A stretch of DNA of 64,000 bases from Streptomyces sp. AM 4-1-1 (GTDB taxonomy: Bacteria; Actinomycetota; Actinomycetes; Streptomycetales; Streptomycetaceae). Positions 37,508 to 47,107 of this stretch are shown here, in pieces. Where the stretch lies: assembly GCF_029167625.1 (NCBI RefSeq), contig NZ_CP119146.1, forward strand, positions 62,001-126,000, in the 5' to 3' direction. The translations under genes and the position numbers were made by a program. The notes below the pieces were generated by a model. That model was not told where the DNA came from. It was given only the letters and a program-made list of their open reading frames with translations, and did not search any database. How positions within the stretch are numbered: the first letter of the stretch is position 1; each line of letters opens with the position of its first letter.

Positions 37508-38280
37508 CGTTCTCCCCTCGTCGTCACGACGAGGCTGTCGGACGACAGCAGCCCGCCCTCAAGATCGGCACTCAGCACGCCAGACCACAGCAGGTGGAAC
37601 AGCACCGGCAGCACCAGCAGCGGGTCGCCGACCCCCTCCGCCCCGGGACGCAGCGGGGCCGGCTCCTCGAACACCCGCAGCAACCGCTCGGCGACGTCCG
37701 CTCGCGCGCAGCGGCGCCGGCGGTAGCGCGACAGCCACCGCATGTTCGCCATCAGCACCGGATCCGGCTCGCCGACGCGGGTGAACTCCCAGCCCACCGC
37801 CTGGCAGGCCCGCTCCGTCTCCTCGAACGACTCGGCGGCCGCCCGGTCGATCCGGTCACCGGCCCGCACGTCAACGACCCGGCCCCGGCCGTCTCCCAGC
37901 CGCACGAAGAAGTCGGGCGCGTGCCGACGTCGCCGCTTCCCGTCGTGCCAGTGCAGCCAGAACGGCTGCGACGCGATCCCGACCACGTCGGGATCGCGAT
38001 CCAGCAGGATCAGCCGATCCCGCTCCAGCCACGACTCGTAGCCCACGTGGGCGCCCGCCGTGGTCGAGTAGTACAGACCGGCGAAACTCTCCCCGCCCTT
38101 GGCCCAGCGGAACTCCCGGACCGGATCGGCCGCCTCGAACCGACGGTTCCAGCCCTGGCCCAACGGCAGCCGATGACGCTGCCCGGACTCGACGAAGTCC
38201 AGCTCAAAGGCCGACAGCACGGCATCGCCGTACGCCAGCGCGGCACCAGCCACGGTCTCCCCCCACCAGACGAGACCCAC
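37504..38280 (-). CDS. tnsA: TnsA-like transposon endonuclease
   Basis: A 258-residue restriction-endonuclease-fold protein. Candidate catalytic residues are E82 (YESWLE), D123 (HAPDFFV) and the VDVR strand ending in R139, where E. coli TnsA has Lys. TnsA cuts the 5' strands so that the element moves by cut-and-paste. The GTG start has no clear ribosome site and lies directly against a TnsB-type site, which may allow autoregulation. Confidence 0.8.
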   Translation of the reverse strand: MGLVWWGETVAGAALAYGDAVLSAFELDFVESGQRHRLPLGQGWNRRFEAADPVREFRWAKGGESFAGLYYSTTAGAHVGYESWLERDRLILLDRDPDVVGIASQPFWLHWHDGKRRRRHAPDFFVRLGDGRGRVVDVRAGDRIDRAAAESFEETERACQAVGWEFTRVGEPDPVLMANMRWLSRYRRRRCARADVAERLLRVFEEPAPLRPGAEGVGDPLLVLPVLFHLLWSGVLSADLEGGLLSSDSLVVTTRGER

Positions 38281-38359
38281 CGGTCAAGATCAAGTGGCAG
38301 AAACCTACTGGTCGTCAAGATCACTTGGCAAACGAACAAGATTGCCTGTCAGAGGTCAA
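38281..38359. repeat. Right transposon end with TnsB-type sites
   Basis: On the minus strand the end reads TTGACCTCTGACA, then a weak site, then TTTGCCAAGTGATCTTGAC and TCTGCCACTTGATCTTGAC. These match the left-end sites. The innermost copy touches the tnsA start codon. Confidence 0.8.
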
Positions 38360-38729
38360 GATGACGCCGTGCTGGCGCTGCCCATGACGCACACGGCACC
38401 CGGCCCGCACCGGCAACGACCTGGGACGTTTCCCTCCGACCAGCAACTCGATGACGCACATGACGCTCTCGCGCCCCATCTCTCTGAGTAGAAGAGGAGG
38501 AAGGAAGTAGAGACATGGCGTGCTGGAGCGTCATATGCGTCAGCCGGCCGGCCCCCGGACGGTATAAGCGCACGTCAATGCCGCCGTGGCAGAGAAGGGT
38601 GCAGCGTCATCCGTCTGCGTCACCGGTGCGGCGGCGTAACCCTGCGCGCGCGGGGGCTGATCCAGCGCTAACGGTCGCCTTCACCATCGGGGTAGTCCGC
38701 GGGCCCGCCCAAGAAGAAGTGACCCGGCT
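38360..38729. other. Gap between the transposon and the methyltransferase gene, with a possible small gene
   Basis: Holds a 72-codon reading frame at 38515-38733 whose ATG follows a strong purine-rich AGGAGGAAGGAAG and whose stop overlaps the next gene's GTG. The predicted peptide is Arg/Pro-rich and matches nothing I know, so it may be a translated leader rather than a protein. Confidence 0.35.
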
Positions 38730-39875
38730 GTGAGCTCGCCCGCGTCGTTGCTGGATGCTCTGCGGAAGAAGGGCGTGCCCATTGCGCCTTGGGGGGACGC
38801 CGTCGCCGACGTACGACGGGACCTTTTCATTCCCGAGGACATCGAGGTCGGGGACGAGGCCATCTCGCGCACCACTTCCCCGGCCAGATGGCTGGAGGCG
38901 GTCTACAGCGACGTTTCGATCACCACCCAGGTCAACGACGGCCGCTCCACAGCCCACGACGAGTACCGTCTGCCGACGTCATCGAGTTCGCAGCCGTCCG
39001 TCATGCTGGAGATGCTGTCCCTGCTGGACGCACGCGAGACCGACCGGATTCTTGAACTGGGCGCCGGCACGGGCCTGAACGCCTCCTGGCTCGCCCACCG
39101 CCTCGGCTCTTCCCACGTCGTCTCCGTCGAGATCGACACGGTGCTCGCCGAGCAGGCGGCCAAGAACGCCGCAGCGGCAGGCCTCTCGCCACTGATCGTG
39201 CACGGCGACGGCACCCGGGGCTGGCCACCCGGCGCCCCCCACCAGCGGGTCATCGCCACCTACGCGGTCACGGAGATTCCCTACGCCTGGGTGGAACAGG
39301 CCCGACACGGCCGGATCGTCGCGCCCTGGGGAGGATCGTTCTTCCCGTACTCCTTCGCCGTCGTCGACATTCGAGACGGCCGCGGGCACGGCACGTTCAC
39401 CGGCTACCCGGCGTTCATGCGGTCCCGCAACTCCCGCCCCGCGCGTGGCTACCTGAACGACTTCCTGCACCATCGCAAGGACGCCACCGAGACCACGACC
39501 AGCCTCTCGCCCCTCGCGATCGCGCAGGACGCCGATGCCCTGTTCTTCGCCGGCCTCGCGCTGCCGGACGCCTGGCACCTGCCCATCACCGCAGACGACG
39601 ACAGTGGCGAGATCACCTTCTGGATCCTCGCGGACGACCAGAATTCCTGGGCCTCGGCCGACTACATGCCCGACCGGCAGGAGTATCCCGTTGCGCAGTA
39701 CGGGCCCCGCAGGCTGTGGGACGAGGCCCTGGCCGCCTACCGCACCTGGGACGACCTCGGCCGCCCGGCCCGCGACCGGGCAGGCCTGTCTGTCACGTCT
39801 CAAGGGCAGCGGATCTGGCTCGACACCCCCGACAACGTTCTTCCCGATTCGCTGAGCGCGCATCCTCTCATCTGA
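38730..39875 (+). CDS. SAM-dependent methyltransferase, protein-L-isoaspartate methyltransferase-like
   Basis: A 381-residue protein. The SAM-binding motif ILELGAGTGLN lies at 107-117, followed by VVSVEID and other PCMT-like features. It is much longer than a housekeeping PCMT (~220), with a C-terminal extension of ~150 residues. Relatives of this size are known in lanthipeptide (FxLD-type) and other peptide-modifying settings, but no precursor peptide with that motif is seen here. GTG start at the GTGA overlap with a short upstream frame. Confidence 0.75.
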   Translation: MSSPASLLDALRKKGVPIAPWGDAVADVRRDLFIPEDIEVGDEAISRTTSPARWLEAVYSDVSITTQVNDGRSTAHDEYRLPTSSSSQPSVMLEMLSLLDARETDRILELGAGTGLNASWLAHRLGSSHVVSVEIDTVLAEQAAKNAAAAGLSPLIVHGDGTRGWPPGAPHQRVIATYAVTEIPYAWVEQARHGRIVAPWGGSFFPYSFAVVDIRDGRGHGTFTGYPAFMRSRNSRPARGYLNDFLHHRKDATETTTSLSPLAIAQDADALFFAGLALPDAWHLPITADDDSGEITFWILADDQNSWASADYMPDRQEYPVAQYGPRRLWDEALAAYRTWDDLGRPARDRAGLSVTSQGQRIWLDTPDNVLPDSLSAHPLI

Positions 39876-40362
39876 TCCGCCACACCAGCCTGACCGAGAA
39901 CGGCACCCGCCCGCTTCACCGAACGCTGCCCCGTCCCCGCTCGGACCAGCCACGGCCACGCCGCGCCCGTTGGTCGCGTCCGGCCCCGCACCATGGCAGG
40001 CGGAGCCCGTCCGGGTGCCGTCACCCTTCCCTTTGCGGGCGAAGCTGCATGGATGAAACGCCCAGCTCGCGCGCAGGGCCCACCCGCCATGGCCATGGTC
40101 TGACACCGAAGGAGGCATATTCGTCTGCAGGCGGGCTCCGCCTACGCCATCAAGCACCCCGGTCGGCTCTGGGCGGCAGCACCTCGACGGCCGCCGCCAC
40201 CTTGCTGATGCTCCCGGCGTCCCATCCGCGCCCTCGCGGCGCGGCGCAGGCACCAGCTTGCCGAAGAGACGCGGGCCCAGCCCCGTGAACGGGGCTGTCC
40301 AGGACGGCTTCGACGCCGTGATCACGCCAGACATCGCAAGACCAGGTCATCGCGTCAGATCA
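39876..40362. other. Non-coding gap with one hairpin
   Basis: 487 bases between convergent genes. Apart from the hairpin at 40279-40296 I see nothing I would call. Confidence 0.4.
40279..40296. terminator. 8-bp hairpin after the DUF5959-like gene
   Basis: AGCCCCGT-GA-ACGGGGCT is a perfect stem with a 2-base loop, about 70 bases past the leftward gene's stop. Confidence 0.45.
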
Positions 40363-40788
40363 TCAGGTCGTCTTTTGCGCGACCGCCTTACGCACGTGCT
40401 CAAGCCGGAGCCGGTTCTCCTCCAGCCACCCGGACGCCACGTCCACGGGTACCTGCACTGCAATCTGCGTCGATGGCGAGTCGTGCACAGTCACCTCCAC
40501 CGGATCCTCGGGAAGCACAGACAACCACGCACTACGGCCGCCGGGTGGCCACTCGGCTCCCTCCTCGGCCTCAAAAGCATCGAGACAACGGCCCCATGCA
40601 TCCAGATCCCCGTCTGAAACGTGCAGTCCGACAGTGCCGTTGACGAAGCCGCTCTCCAACACGATCTCGGCCGCGTAGTACCTCTCTTCCCCTGTCACGA
40701 TCGGTACATCACACGCGACCCGGAGGGTCACGCTCTGCACGCCGTCAGCGAATCGGAAGAGCTCCAAGATGTGTGCATCGTCGATCAC
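40363..40788 (-). CDS. DUF5959-like protein
   Basis: About 141 residues. The pattern ILELFRFADGVQSVTLRV, YYAAEIVLESGFVNGTVGL, LDAWGRCLDAFEA and VQVPVDVASGWLEENRLRLE matches small Streptomyces proteins I associate with DUF5959; their function is unknown. GTG 40788 was chosen because GAGGTG is just upstream; longer readings to 40848 lack a ribosome site. Confidence 0.6.
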   Translation of the reverse strand: MIDDAHILELFRFADGVQSVTLRVACDVPIVTGEERYYAAEIVLESGFVNGTVGLHVSDGDLDAWGRCLDAFEAEEGAEWPPGGRSAWLSVLPEDPVEVTVHDSPSTQIAVQVPVDVASGWLEENRLRLEHVRKAVAQKTT

Positions 40789-41080
40789 GACCACCTCATA
40801 GACCAGTGAGCGAACAAGACACTCCGATCCTCTCGCACCCCGGTTCACAACGATGGATGTGGGGTGCGCGACTCAGACACGCTACGGCAGCTGGCGGTTT
40901 CCCGCCTTGTGTGAAGGCCCGCCAAAGCCCCTTCCCCCGTAGGCTCCTCACCTACGGGCGGGGCCTGCATTGCCGAGAGCACATCCATCCAGGCGCTGCA
41001 CGCGCCCCGCGGAGACGACCGGCACCGGCGATGCCACGCAACGGCTGCTCGCCGCGTCGCTCCGCGGGGGAGTCTGCCGT

Positions 41081-41869
41081 CTACGGTTTGCGGGCGACGA
41101 ACCCCCACTGGTCCACCGCCGTCGCACCGCTTGCTTCCGGCCGCCACAGAGAGACCGGCCCGAACCCGGGCTCGACCATCTCCATGCCCTCCGCGCTCGC
41201 CGTGATCTCGTCCCGGTGCCGCACCCAGTACGCCGGGGTGTCTCCTGCCGCGTACGCCTCCTGCGCCGCCACCGTGGCCGGTGTCGAGATCGTGTCGCAG
41301 AGCACCAGATAGCTTCCGGACACCAGCGGCGCCATGTACCGGCGCAGCAGGTCGACGCCTGCTGCCGGTTCGACGTGTCCCAGCGTGGACAGCACCATCA
41401 CCGCCACCGGCTGCGACAGATCGAGCGTCTCGCGAGCCTCACGGAGCACCTGCTCCGTATCCATGAAATTCTGGGCGATATACTGCGTTCGTCCCTGCGG
41501 GGTGCTCGTCAGCAGCGCCCGTGCGTGTGCCAGAACCAACGGATCGTTGTCCACGTACGCGATGCGCGCGGCCGGATTACTGGCCTGTGCCACTTCGTGG
41601 GTGCTGCCGGCGACCGGCAGCCCCGTACCGATGTCGAGGAACTGACCGATTCCGGCTTCCGCCGCCAGGTGGCGCACCGCGCGCGTCTGGAAGCCTCGGG
41701 AAGCGCGCGCCAGTTCCTGTGCCTGCGGGTACACGGCTATGACGTCGTCGCCGAGACGGCGGTCGACCTCGTAGTAGTCCTTGCCGCCGATCCAGTAGTT
41801 CCACACCCGCGCGGAATGCGGAGCATCCGTCCGTAATACTGCCGCATCGAACGTGTCTTGCTGACTCAT
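41081..41869 (-). CDS. SAM-dependent methyltransferase (DUF574 type)
   Basis: A 262-residue protein of the family common in Streptomyces. It shows the signature PHSARVWNYWIGGKDYYEVDR near the N-terminus, motif I FLDIGTGLP, and AYVDNDPLVLAHARALL. The substrate is unknown for the family. GAGGAG lies ahead of ATG 41869. It stands alone. Confidence 0.88.
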   Translation of the reverse strand: MSQQDTFDAAVLRTDAPHSARVWNYWIGGKDYYEVDRRLGDDVIAVYPQAQELARASRGFQTRAVRHLAAEAGIGQFLDIGTGLPVAGSTHEVAQASNPAARIAYVDNDPLVLAHARALLTSTPQGRTQYIAQNFMDTEQVLREARETLDLSQPVAVMVLSTLGHVEPAAGVDLLRRYMAPLVSGSYLVLCDTISTPATVAAQEAYAAGDTPAYWVRHRDEITASAEGMEMVEPGFGPVSLWRPEASGATAVDQWGFVARKP

Positions 41870-42509
41870 CACATGCTCCTCGTCGTGGTGAGAGCGAAGC
41901 CCTTCGGGGCGCCGCGAATACGTAACCCTACCGATGGGGCAGCAGGACGCCCATGCGGCAAACTCCCGGCGCTCTACGCGTGTGCGGGTACTGCGCCGCG
42001 AAGCCACAGGGTTCCGTCTGCTCTCGCTGCGACGGGACCAGGCGGGCCTTTCGCTGGCCGGAACGCTGATCTGAGTCACGGCCATGCCGACGTTTGAGCG
42101 CGATCGGCGCCGAGTCCGATCAAGGACGCCGGCCTCCCGTCCAAGGTGCGCGCGGTACACATCAGAGTCTGTCGCCAGACAAGGCCGGGAGGGGTGTCCT
42201 CGTTCCTGCGGGAATGGTCTGGAGCTGAGTAACGGCGAGTGGATCGGCATCAAGTGGCCCGCGTGCGCGTGCCCGAAAGCGCCGAGTTCGTGTTCGCCGT
42301 CACCACCCACGGGACCCGGGCCGGGTACCTATCCTCCTGAAGCAGGAAGCGGCGGCCCGCGTCATCCGGGGGCCTGCCCGGTCTCACCTCGGGTCCCCCC
42401 GAGGGGTAAAGAATCGGCGGACGGCCTTCGAACCCACACCGGCGGTCGGCGAGTCCGACATCCACGCCGCTCCCTTTCACCTTCACCGCTTCCAAGGGAA
42501 GATGACCGC
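41870..42509. other. Non-coding gap
   Basis: 640 bases between divergent genes. No reading frame with a ribosome site or known motif is seen. Confidence 0.4.
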
Positions 42510-42986
42510 ATGACGACGATCCATGAAAGATCACGGACATGGCAGGGCGAGGGCGGTCCCGCCGAGTGGTCACGAGCATGGGACCGCACCCGTGACCTGA
42601 TCGGCACCCGCGCCGACTACTTCAGCGAGCACGACAGCGACCGTTCACAGGAGGACGGGATCTGCGCACTCGCCACCGCCCTCTACATCACAGCCAGAGA
42701 GCGGCGAATCGAGCCCGGGGCCGTACCCCGGAGCGCTGTGGATGATCTGATTCACCGACGGCCTGGTGAGAGCGACCTCGGTATCGTCCGGCGGTGGGAG
42801 GCTCACATAGAAAATTTGGGGCACACCGTCGACACCCAGAATGATCCTGTCTCCGCCTGCTGGAAGCGCCTTCGCTGCGAGTATGACCGCGACGGCTGGC
42901 TCTGGGACGATTCCCTCGCGCGCCACGGATACGCCCTTACCGCCATCCACTACGTGCTGAGCCCCTATGTGGCTCTGACCTTCTAG
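42510..42986 (+). CDS. Protein of unknown function ending at an IS element
   Basis: A 158-residue, Trp/Arg/Asp-rich protein (MTTIHERSRTWQGEGGPAEW). Its TAG stop (42984-42986) directly abuts the left inverted repeat of the IS at 42987, so the original C-terminus may have been cut off. GGGAAG precedes the ATG. Confidence 0.55.
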   Translation: MTTIHERSRTWQGEGGPAEWSRAWDRTRDLIGTRADYFSEHDSDRSQEDGICALATALYITARERRIEPGAVPRSAVDDLIHRRPGESDLGIVRRWEAHIENLGHTVDTQNDPVSACWKRLRCEYDRDGWLWDDSLARHGYALTAIHYVLSPYVALTF

Positions 42987-44464
42987 CCTCAATGCCGGTA
43001 ACTTAGGTGCATTCTGGTCGTTGTTGGTGGTATGCCGAGAGCGGGTCAGCTGAAGTCATCTGGTGAGCGTCTGTCGGACCGGGTCGCGGTCGGGGTGCTG
43101 ACGCAGGTGTTTTCTGCGGAGCTTGTGGACGAGGTGTTGGCGGAGACGGGCCGGGTACAGCAGCGGAACCGGCTGTTGCCTGCCCGGCTGGTGGTCTATT
43201 TCGTGCTGGCGATGTGCCTGTTCTCGGGGCAGAGCTACGAGGAGGTCGCCCGGCTGCTGACCATGGGTCTGCGGGTTGAACGGCGGTGGCGGGCGTCGTG
43301 GGTGGTGCCGAGTTCGGCGGCGATCTGGAAGGCCAGGTCCCGGCTGGGGGTGGCGCCGCTGCGGGAGTTGTTCGCGCGGGTGTGCCAGCCGGTTGCCGCA
43401 CCGGGTACTCAGGGCGCCTTCTACCGCAACTGGTGTCTGACCGCGACCGACGGCACCACGTTCGATCTGCCCGACACGACGGCGAACGTGGAAGCATTCG
43501 GCCGTCCGCCGCGTTCCGGGCGGGGTGAGCAAAACGTCGGCTACCCGCAGATCCGGATGGTCGGGCTGGTGGAGTGCGGCACCCACGCCGTTTTCGACAT
43601 GGCGATCGGCCCTCTGCGCACTGGCGAGCGGGCTCTGGCCCGGGCGGTCCTGCCGTCTCTTCGGCCGGGGATGATGCTGCTGGCCGACCGTGGCTTCTAC
43701 AGCGTGGACCTGTGGTCCGCAGCCGCGGCGACCGGGGCCGATCTGCTGTGGCGAGTCCGCAAGGACCTCGTACTGCCCGTGGTCGAGCAGTACCCGGACG
43801 GTTCCTACCTCACAGAGATCTTCGACCGCAGCGACATCCACCACCTCCGTCGCGGGGCCCCGGCACGCGCGGTGGAGTACACCATCGCCGGCCATGAGGG
43901 CGTCTACCGGCTCCTCACCACGATCCTCGACCCAGATCAGGCGCCAGCCGCGGAACTGGCCGAACTCTACGCACAACGCTGGGAGTTCGAGTCCACCCTC
44001 GACGAAATCAAGACCCACCTCGGCGGTTCCCACCTGGTGCTGCGTTCACAGCACCCTGACGGGACCGAGCAGGAACTCTACGGCTTCCTGCTCGTCCACC
44101 ACGCCATCCGAAACCTCATGCACCAGGCCGCACGGCAAGCCGGCCACGATCCCGACCGGATCTCCTTCATCCGCTCACTGCGCGTCGTGCGCCGCCAGGT
44201 CACCGACCAGGCGGCGTTTTCCCCCCGGCAGACTCACCCGCGCGGTCAAAGCCACCCACGCTGAACTCCTCGAACGCCTCCTGCCACCACGACGCCGCCG
44301 GGCCAACCCCCGCGTCATCAAACGCAAAGTCGCCAGCTGGCCGCTCAAACGCGCCGCCCACCGCGTTACCGATCGGCCACACGTCCCGGCCATCACCATC
44401 ACCCAAGCCACCAAACCCAAACGCGTGAAGCGGGCAAAAGCGCCCTAAGTTACCGGCATTGAGG
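42987..44464 (+). mobile_element. IS4-family insertion sequence
   Basis: A 1478-bp element with perfect 21-bp inverted repeats (42987-43007 starting CCTCAATGCCGG, and 44444-44464). It carries one transposase gene that is frameshifted near its end. No clear target duplication: the flanks read CTTCTAG and TTAGCGC, sharing only TAG. Confidence 0.88.
43032..44448 (+). pseudogene. IS4-family transposase, frameshifted
   Basis: A DDE transposase of ~470 residues. TATDGTTFDLPD, LLADRGFYS and YAQRWEFESTLDEIK carry the D, D and YREK-like E box. At TTTTCCCCCC (44217-44226) the frame breaks: the direct reading ends 40 bases later, while the next frame continues with RLTRAVKATHAELLERL to 44448. Losing one base repairs it. 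The break follows the catalytic E, so partial activity is conceivable. Confidence 0.8.
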
Positions 44465-44471
44465 TTAGCGC

Positions 44472-46781
44472 TCAGCTTTCTTTTAGTGCGGGAGCGGGCG
44501 GCATCGTCACACCGGCATGGAGAAGAGCGCTAAGCCACTCCTCGGGCAGCTTTCCGGCCTGATGCATGCGCCGCTGTTCCTGCAGCCAGCCGCCAATCGT
44601 TACACTGGCCGGCGGATTTACATCCCCATGCTGTTTCTTGTACTTTAAGAGGAGTCGAAAATTGTCCTCCCATTTCCTTTCGGCCACACTCCACACGAAA
44701 CCGAGACTTTCGAGAATCTTGATCTTTTCCTCGGAAAGATTTTCCTTTTTGTGGCGGATTCGATATTTTACTACTTGTTTTCCCAGTGGGCGGGCATCGG
44801 GGCCGGGCGTCATGTAGTTGTGGGGAACCAGCAGGTCGGAGTGCCGGCTGGCGTATGTCTTGAGGTCGGCAAGGAACTGTTCCCAGACATCTTTTGTGGG
44901 ACTCCAGGAGAATCCCAAGGCGTCGAGCTCGGCAATGACCTCCGGCTCCACTTTTCCCAGCCGGTGCTTCGAGCGCAGATTATTGACTGCCGTACCCAAT
45001 GGGTAAGGCGGCTCTCCATCGGTGGTATAGCTTTGAGGGACGCGCATATGGCCATTTTGGGCATGAAATGCACGCAAGTGTTTCAGCATTTGCTGGCGAG
45101 CCGTTTCTGAATTGCTCCAGATCATATCGAGCTCGTTCAGTGCGGTGATTCGTTCCGGTGCGAGTTTCCCTTCCTTGCGCTTTTGGCGCATGCCGTTTAT
45201 CCATATTCCCAGATTGATCCCGTCAGGTGTGCGCCATGATTGGTGTACTCTCAGATCACCGTGTTTCTCGCGGTATGCCTGAGCGGCGCCGTAATAATCT
45301 TTCCAGGATAAGGGTGTGGCGCGCACCGTCTGAACGGTGATGGCGCTGGCGAAGCCGTGGGGCACAGGTGCGCCTGTGACGCGCAGCCAGTCGGGTAGGA
45401 CTCTCTCCATCTGACTGCTTGGTGCGCTTGCGGACTGCTTCTGCAGTTCGTACAAACGGAGGGCGAGGCCGTCGTCATGAGCGGACAGGGCCCGGATTAC
45501 CTGCCAGACCGGAGCATAAGCCGAAGTCTCCAGTGCGGACTCGGGATCTTCACCTGGACTGAGGAAGACAGGCACGATGATGGATGCCGTCTTGGGCCCG
45601 GCATTCCGGCCACGACGCAGTGCCCGCCCGATGGCCTGGATCGTGTCGATGGCGGAGCTGCGGGGGTCGAAGAAGGCCACTGCGTCGACCCCCGGAGCGT
45701 CGAAGCCTTCACCGATGATTTTCGCGTTGGCGATCACGACCAGCCCGTCGCCGTCACTACGCAGCCGGTCCACGGTCTTTCTGCGCTGGTCCAGTGGCTG
45801 GGTCCCGCTCACGTAGTCGGCCAGCAAGCGCACCGGGCGCTCGTGCGGCTGCAGGAGTTCGACGGCGTGTGGCAGGGTATTGGCGACCCAGCGGGCGTCG
45901 CCCACGCGGGTGTGAAAGGTGATCATCCTGCGGATGCCGTACTGGTGGGCTGCGCGCAGGACGGCTACTTGAATGGCGAGCATCCGGGACGACAGGGCAG
46001 CACGGCCGCTTTGGTAGTAGTTCTGCTGCTGGGCAGCGCTCTGGAGGTCCTTGTCGGTCAGAACGGGCACGATTACCTGGTAGTCGGCCAGCAGTCCCAG
46101 CTCGATGGCTTTCGAGAAGGGAAGCCGGTGGGCTACCGTGCCGAAGATTCTTTCATCGTCCATGCTGATGGCGGCGTCTTCAGCATTGCTACCGCTGGCG
46201 ACGATCTTCGGTGTCGCGGTCATGTACAGCCGACGGAAGGCGGGGATGCGTGTGTTGCTGTGGATGATCGCCCACGCTTTGCTGGCGCGTCCTACGCTGC
46301 GATGTGCCTCGTCGATGACGATCAGGTCCCACATCGGCAGGCGATGCTCGTCGTGGGCGGCGGCGAGCGTCGGCAGGCTCTGGTAGGTGCAGGCGACAGT
46401 GATCCGGCTCTGGTCTGCGGTCAAGGCAGCCAGCTGAGCCGGGTCGGATGTGATGAGAGCGCCGTTCCTGCGAAGGTCGGGCTCGTGCTTGCGCAGCACA
46501 TTCTGGTCGGAGCAGACTGCGACGACCCGGCCGAGCACTTCGGCGCCGAGCACGTGCCGCCATTCGCCGATCATCTGCGTGATCAGGTCCAGGAAAGGAA
46601 CGACGAGCAAGACGCGCCTGGCGCCGGCATGCTCCGCCAGGTGTCCCGCGACAGCAGCGCCGACCCGGCTCTTGCCCGTGCCGCAGGCCATGATGGTGGT
46701 GGTGCGCTCGGCATTGGCCAGCGCCGACACGGTGTCGTTTACTGCTTCGATCTGATGGGGCCACAAACCAGACGTAATCAA
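44472..46781 (-). CDS. DEAD/DEAH-box helicase with helicase-associated repeats
   Basis: A 769-residue helicase built like the one at 6577-8982. It has Walker A MACGTGKS near residue 32, VIDEAHRS, IGRALRRGR, then about four C-terminal helicase-associated units (HGDLRVHQSW, NGHMRVPQSY, HSDLLVPHNY, HGDVNPPASV). The TTG start has GAGGAA 8 bases upstream. Base composition of the C-terminal third (44640-45130) is clearly AT-richer than the rest, suggesting separate origin. It ends 8 bases from the IS. Confidence 0.85.
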   Translation of the reverse strand: MITSGLWPHQIEAVNDTVSALANAERTTTIMACGTGKSRVGAAVAGHLAEHAGARRVLLVVPFLDLITQMIGEWRHVLGAEVLGRVVAVCSDQNVLRKHEPDLRRNGALITSDPAQLAALTADQSRITVACTYQSLPTLAAAHDEHRLPMWDLIVIDEAHRSVGRASKAWAIIHSNTRIPAFRRLYMTATPKIVASGSNAEDAAISMDDERIFGTVAHRLPFSKAIELGLLADYQVIVPVLTDKDLQSAAQQQNYYQSGRAALSSRMLAIQVAVLRAAHQYGIRRMITFHTRVGDARWVANTLPHAVELLQPHERPVRLLADYVSGTQPLDQRRKTVDRLRSDGDGLVVIANAKIIGEGFDAPGVDAVAFFDPRSSAIDTIQAIGRALRRGRNAGPKTASIIVPVFLSPGEDPESALETSAYAPVWQVIRALSAHDDGLALRLYELQKQSASAPSSQMERVLPDWLRVTGAPVPHGFASAITVQTVRATPLSWKDYYGAAQAYREKHGDLRVHQSWRTPDGINLGIWINGMRQKRKEGKLAPERITALNELDMIWSNSETARQQMLKHLRAFHAQNGHMRVPQSYTTDGEPPYPLGTAVNNLRSKHRLGKVEPEVIAELDALGFSWSPTKDVWEQFLADLKTYASRHSDLLVPHNYMTPGPDARPLGKQVVKYRIRHKKENLSEEKIKILESLGFVWSVAERKWEDNFRLLLKYKKQHGDVNPPASVTIGGWLQEQRRMHQAGKLPEEWLSALLHAGVTMPPAPALKES

Positions 46782-47107
46782 CGATTTGTTCCTCAGTAAA
46801 GGGTGTATGTCAACGAGTAGAGACAGGCGCGCTCGGCACTTCTGTCCCGGTGGGCCGTCCGCGGAACGGCAGTCCCGGCTGTCGCGGCGTGTATGGGCCG
46901 GGGAGAGGGGGTAGCGAGGGACCAGGCAGCCCGGCCCGGAGCATCGGCCAACGTGCGGCCGTCCCTCCTCGCCCCGGTAGAGCGATCGGATACGGCGGCC
47001 GGCCGGGCAAGGTCAGGGAGCACAAGCGGACAGGCGTGCGTGCCCCGCGCGCCGTCATGCCAGGTATTGCCTTGGAGTCGCGGAACGAACTCGCCAGCCC
47101 TGTGCGG
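46782..47107. other. Non-coding gap
   Basis: 326 bases upstream of the helicase gene. Nothing recognised; the helicase promoter is presumably here. Confidence 0.35.

Larger units (their letters stand above)
33171..38359. mobile_element. Tn7-like transposon with TnsA, TnsB, TnsC/TniB and TniQ
   Basis: A 5.19-kb element bounded by perfect 13-bp inverted ends (TTGACCTCTGACA at 33171-33183 and its complement at 38347-38359). Inside each end lie further ~19-bp sites of one consensus, as expected for TnsB binding. The four transposition genes read leftward and overlap by four bases each. A single 161-residue gene faces them near the left end. I see no 5-bp target duplication at the two outer edges, so the insertion may be old or rearranged. 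Confidence 0.85.

Noticed and set aside
33171..38359. CRISPR-associated transposon
   Set aside because: TnsABC and TniQ are present, but no Cas gene or repeat array lies inside or beside the element.
42970..44475. Target duplication of the IS4 element
   Set aside because: Flanks share only TAG; not enough to call.
45477..46799. 440-codon rightward frame opposite the second helicase
   Set aside because: Antisense shadow of a clear helicase.
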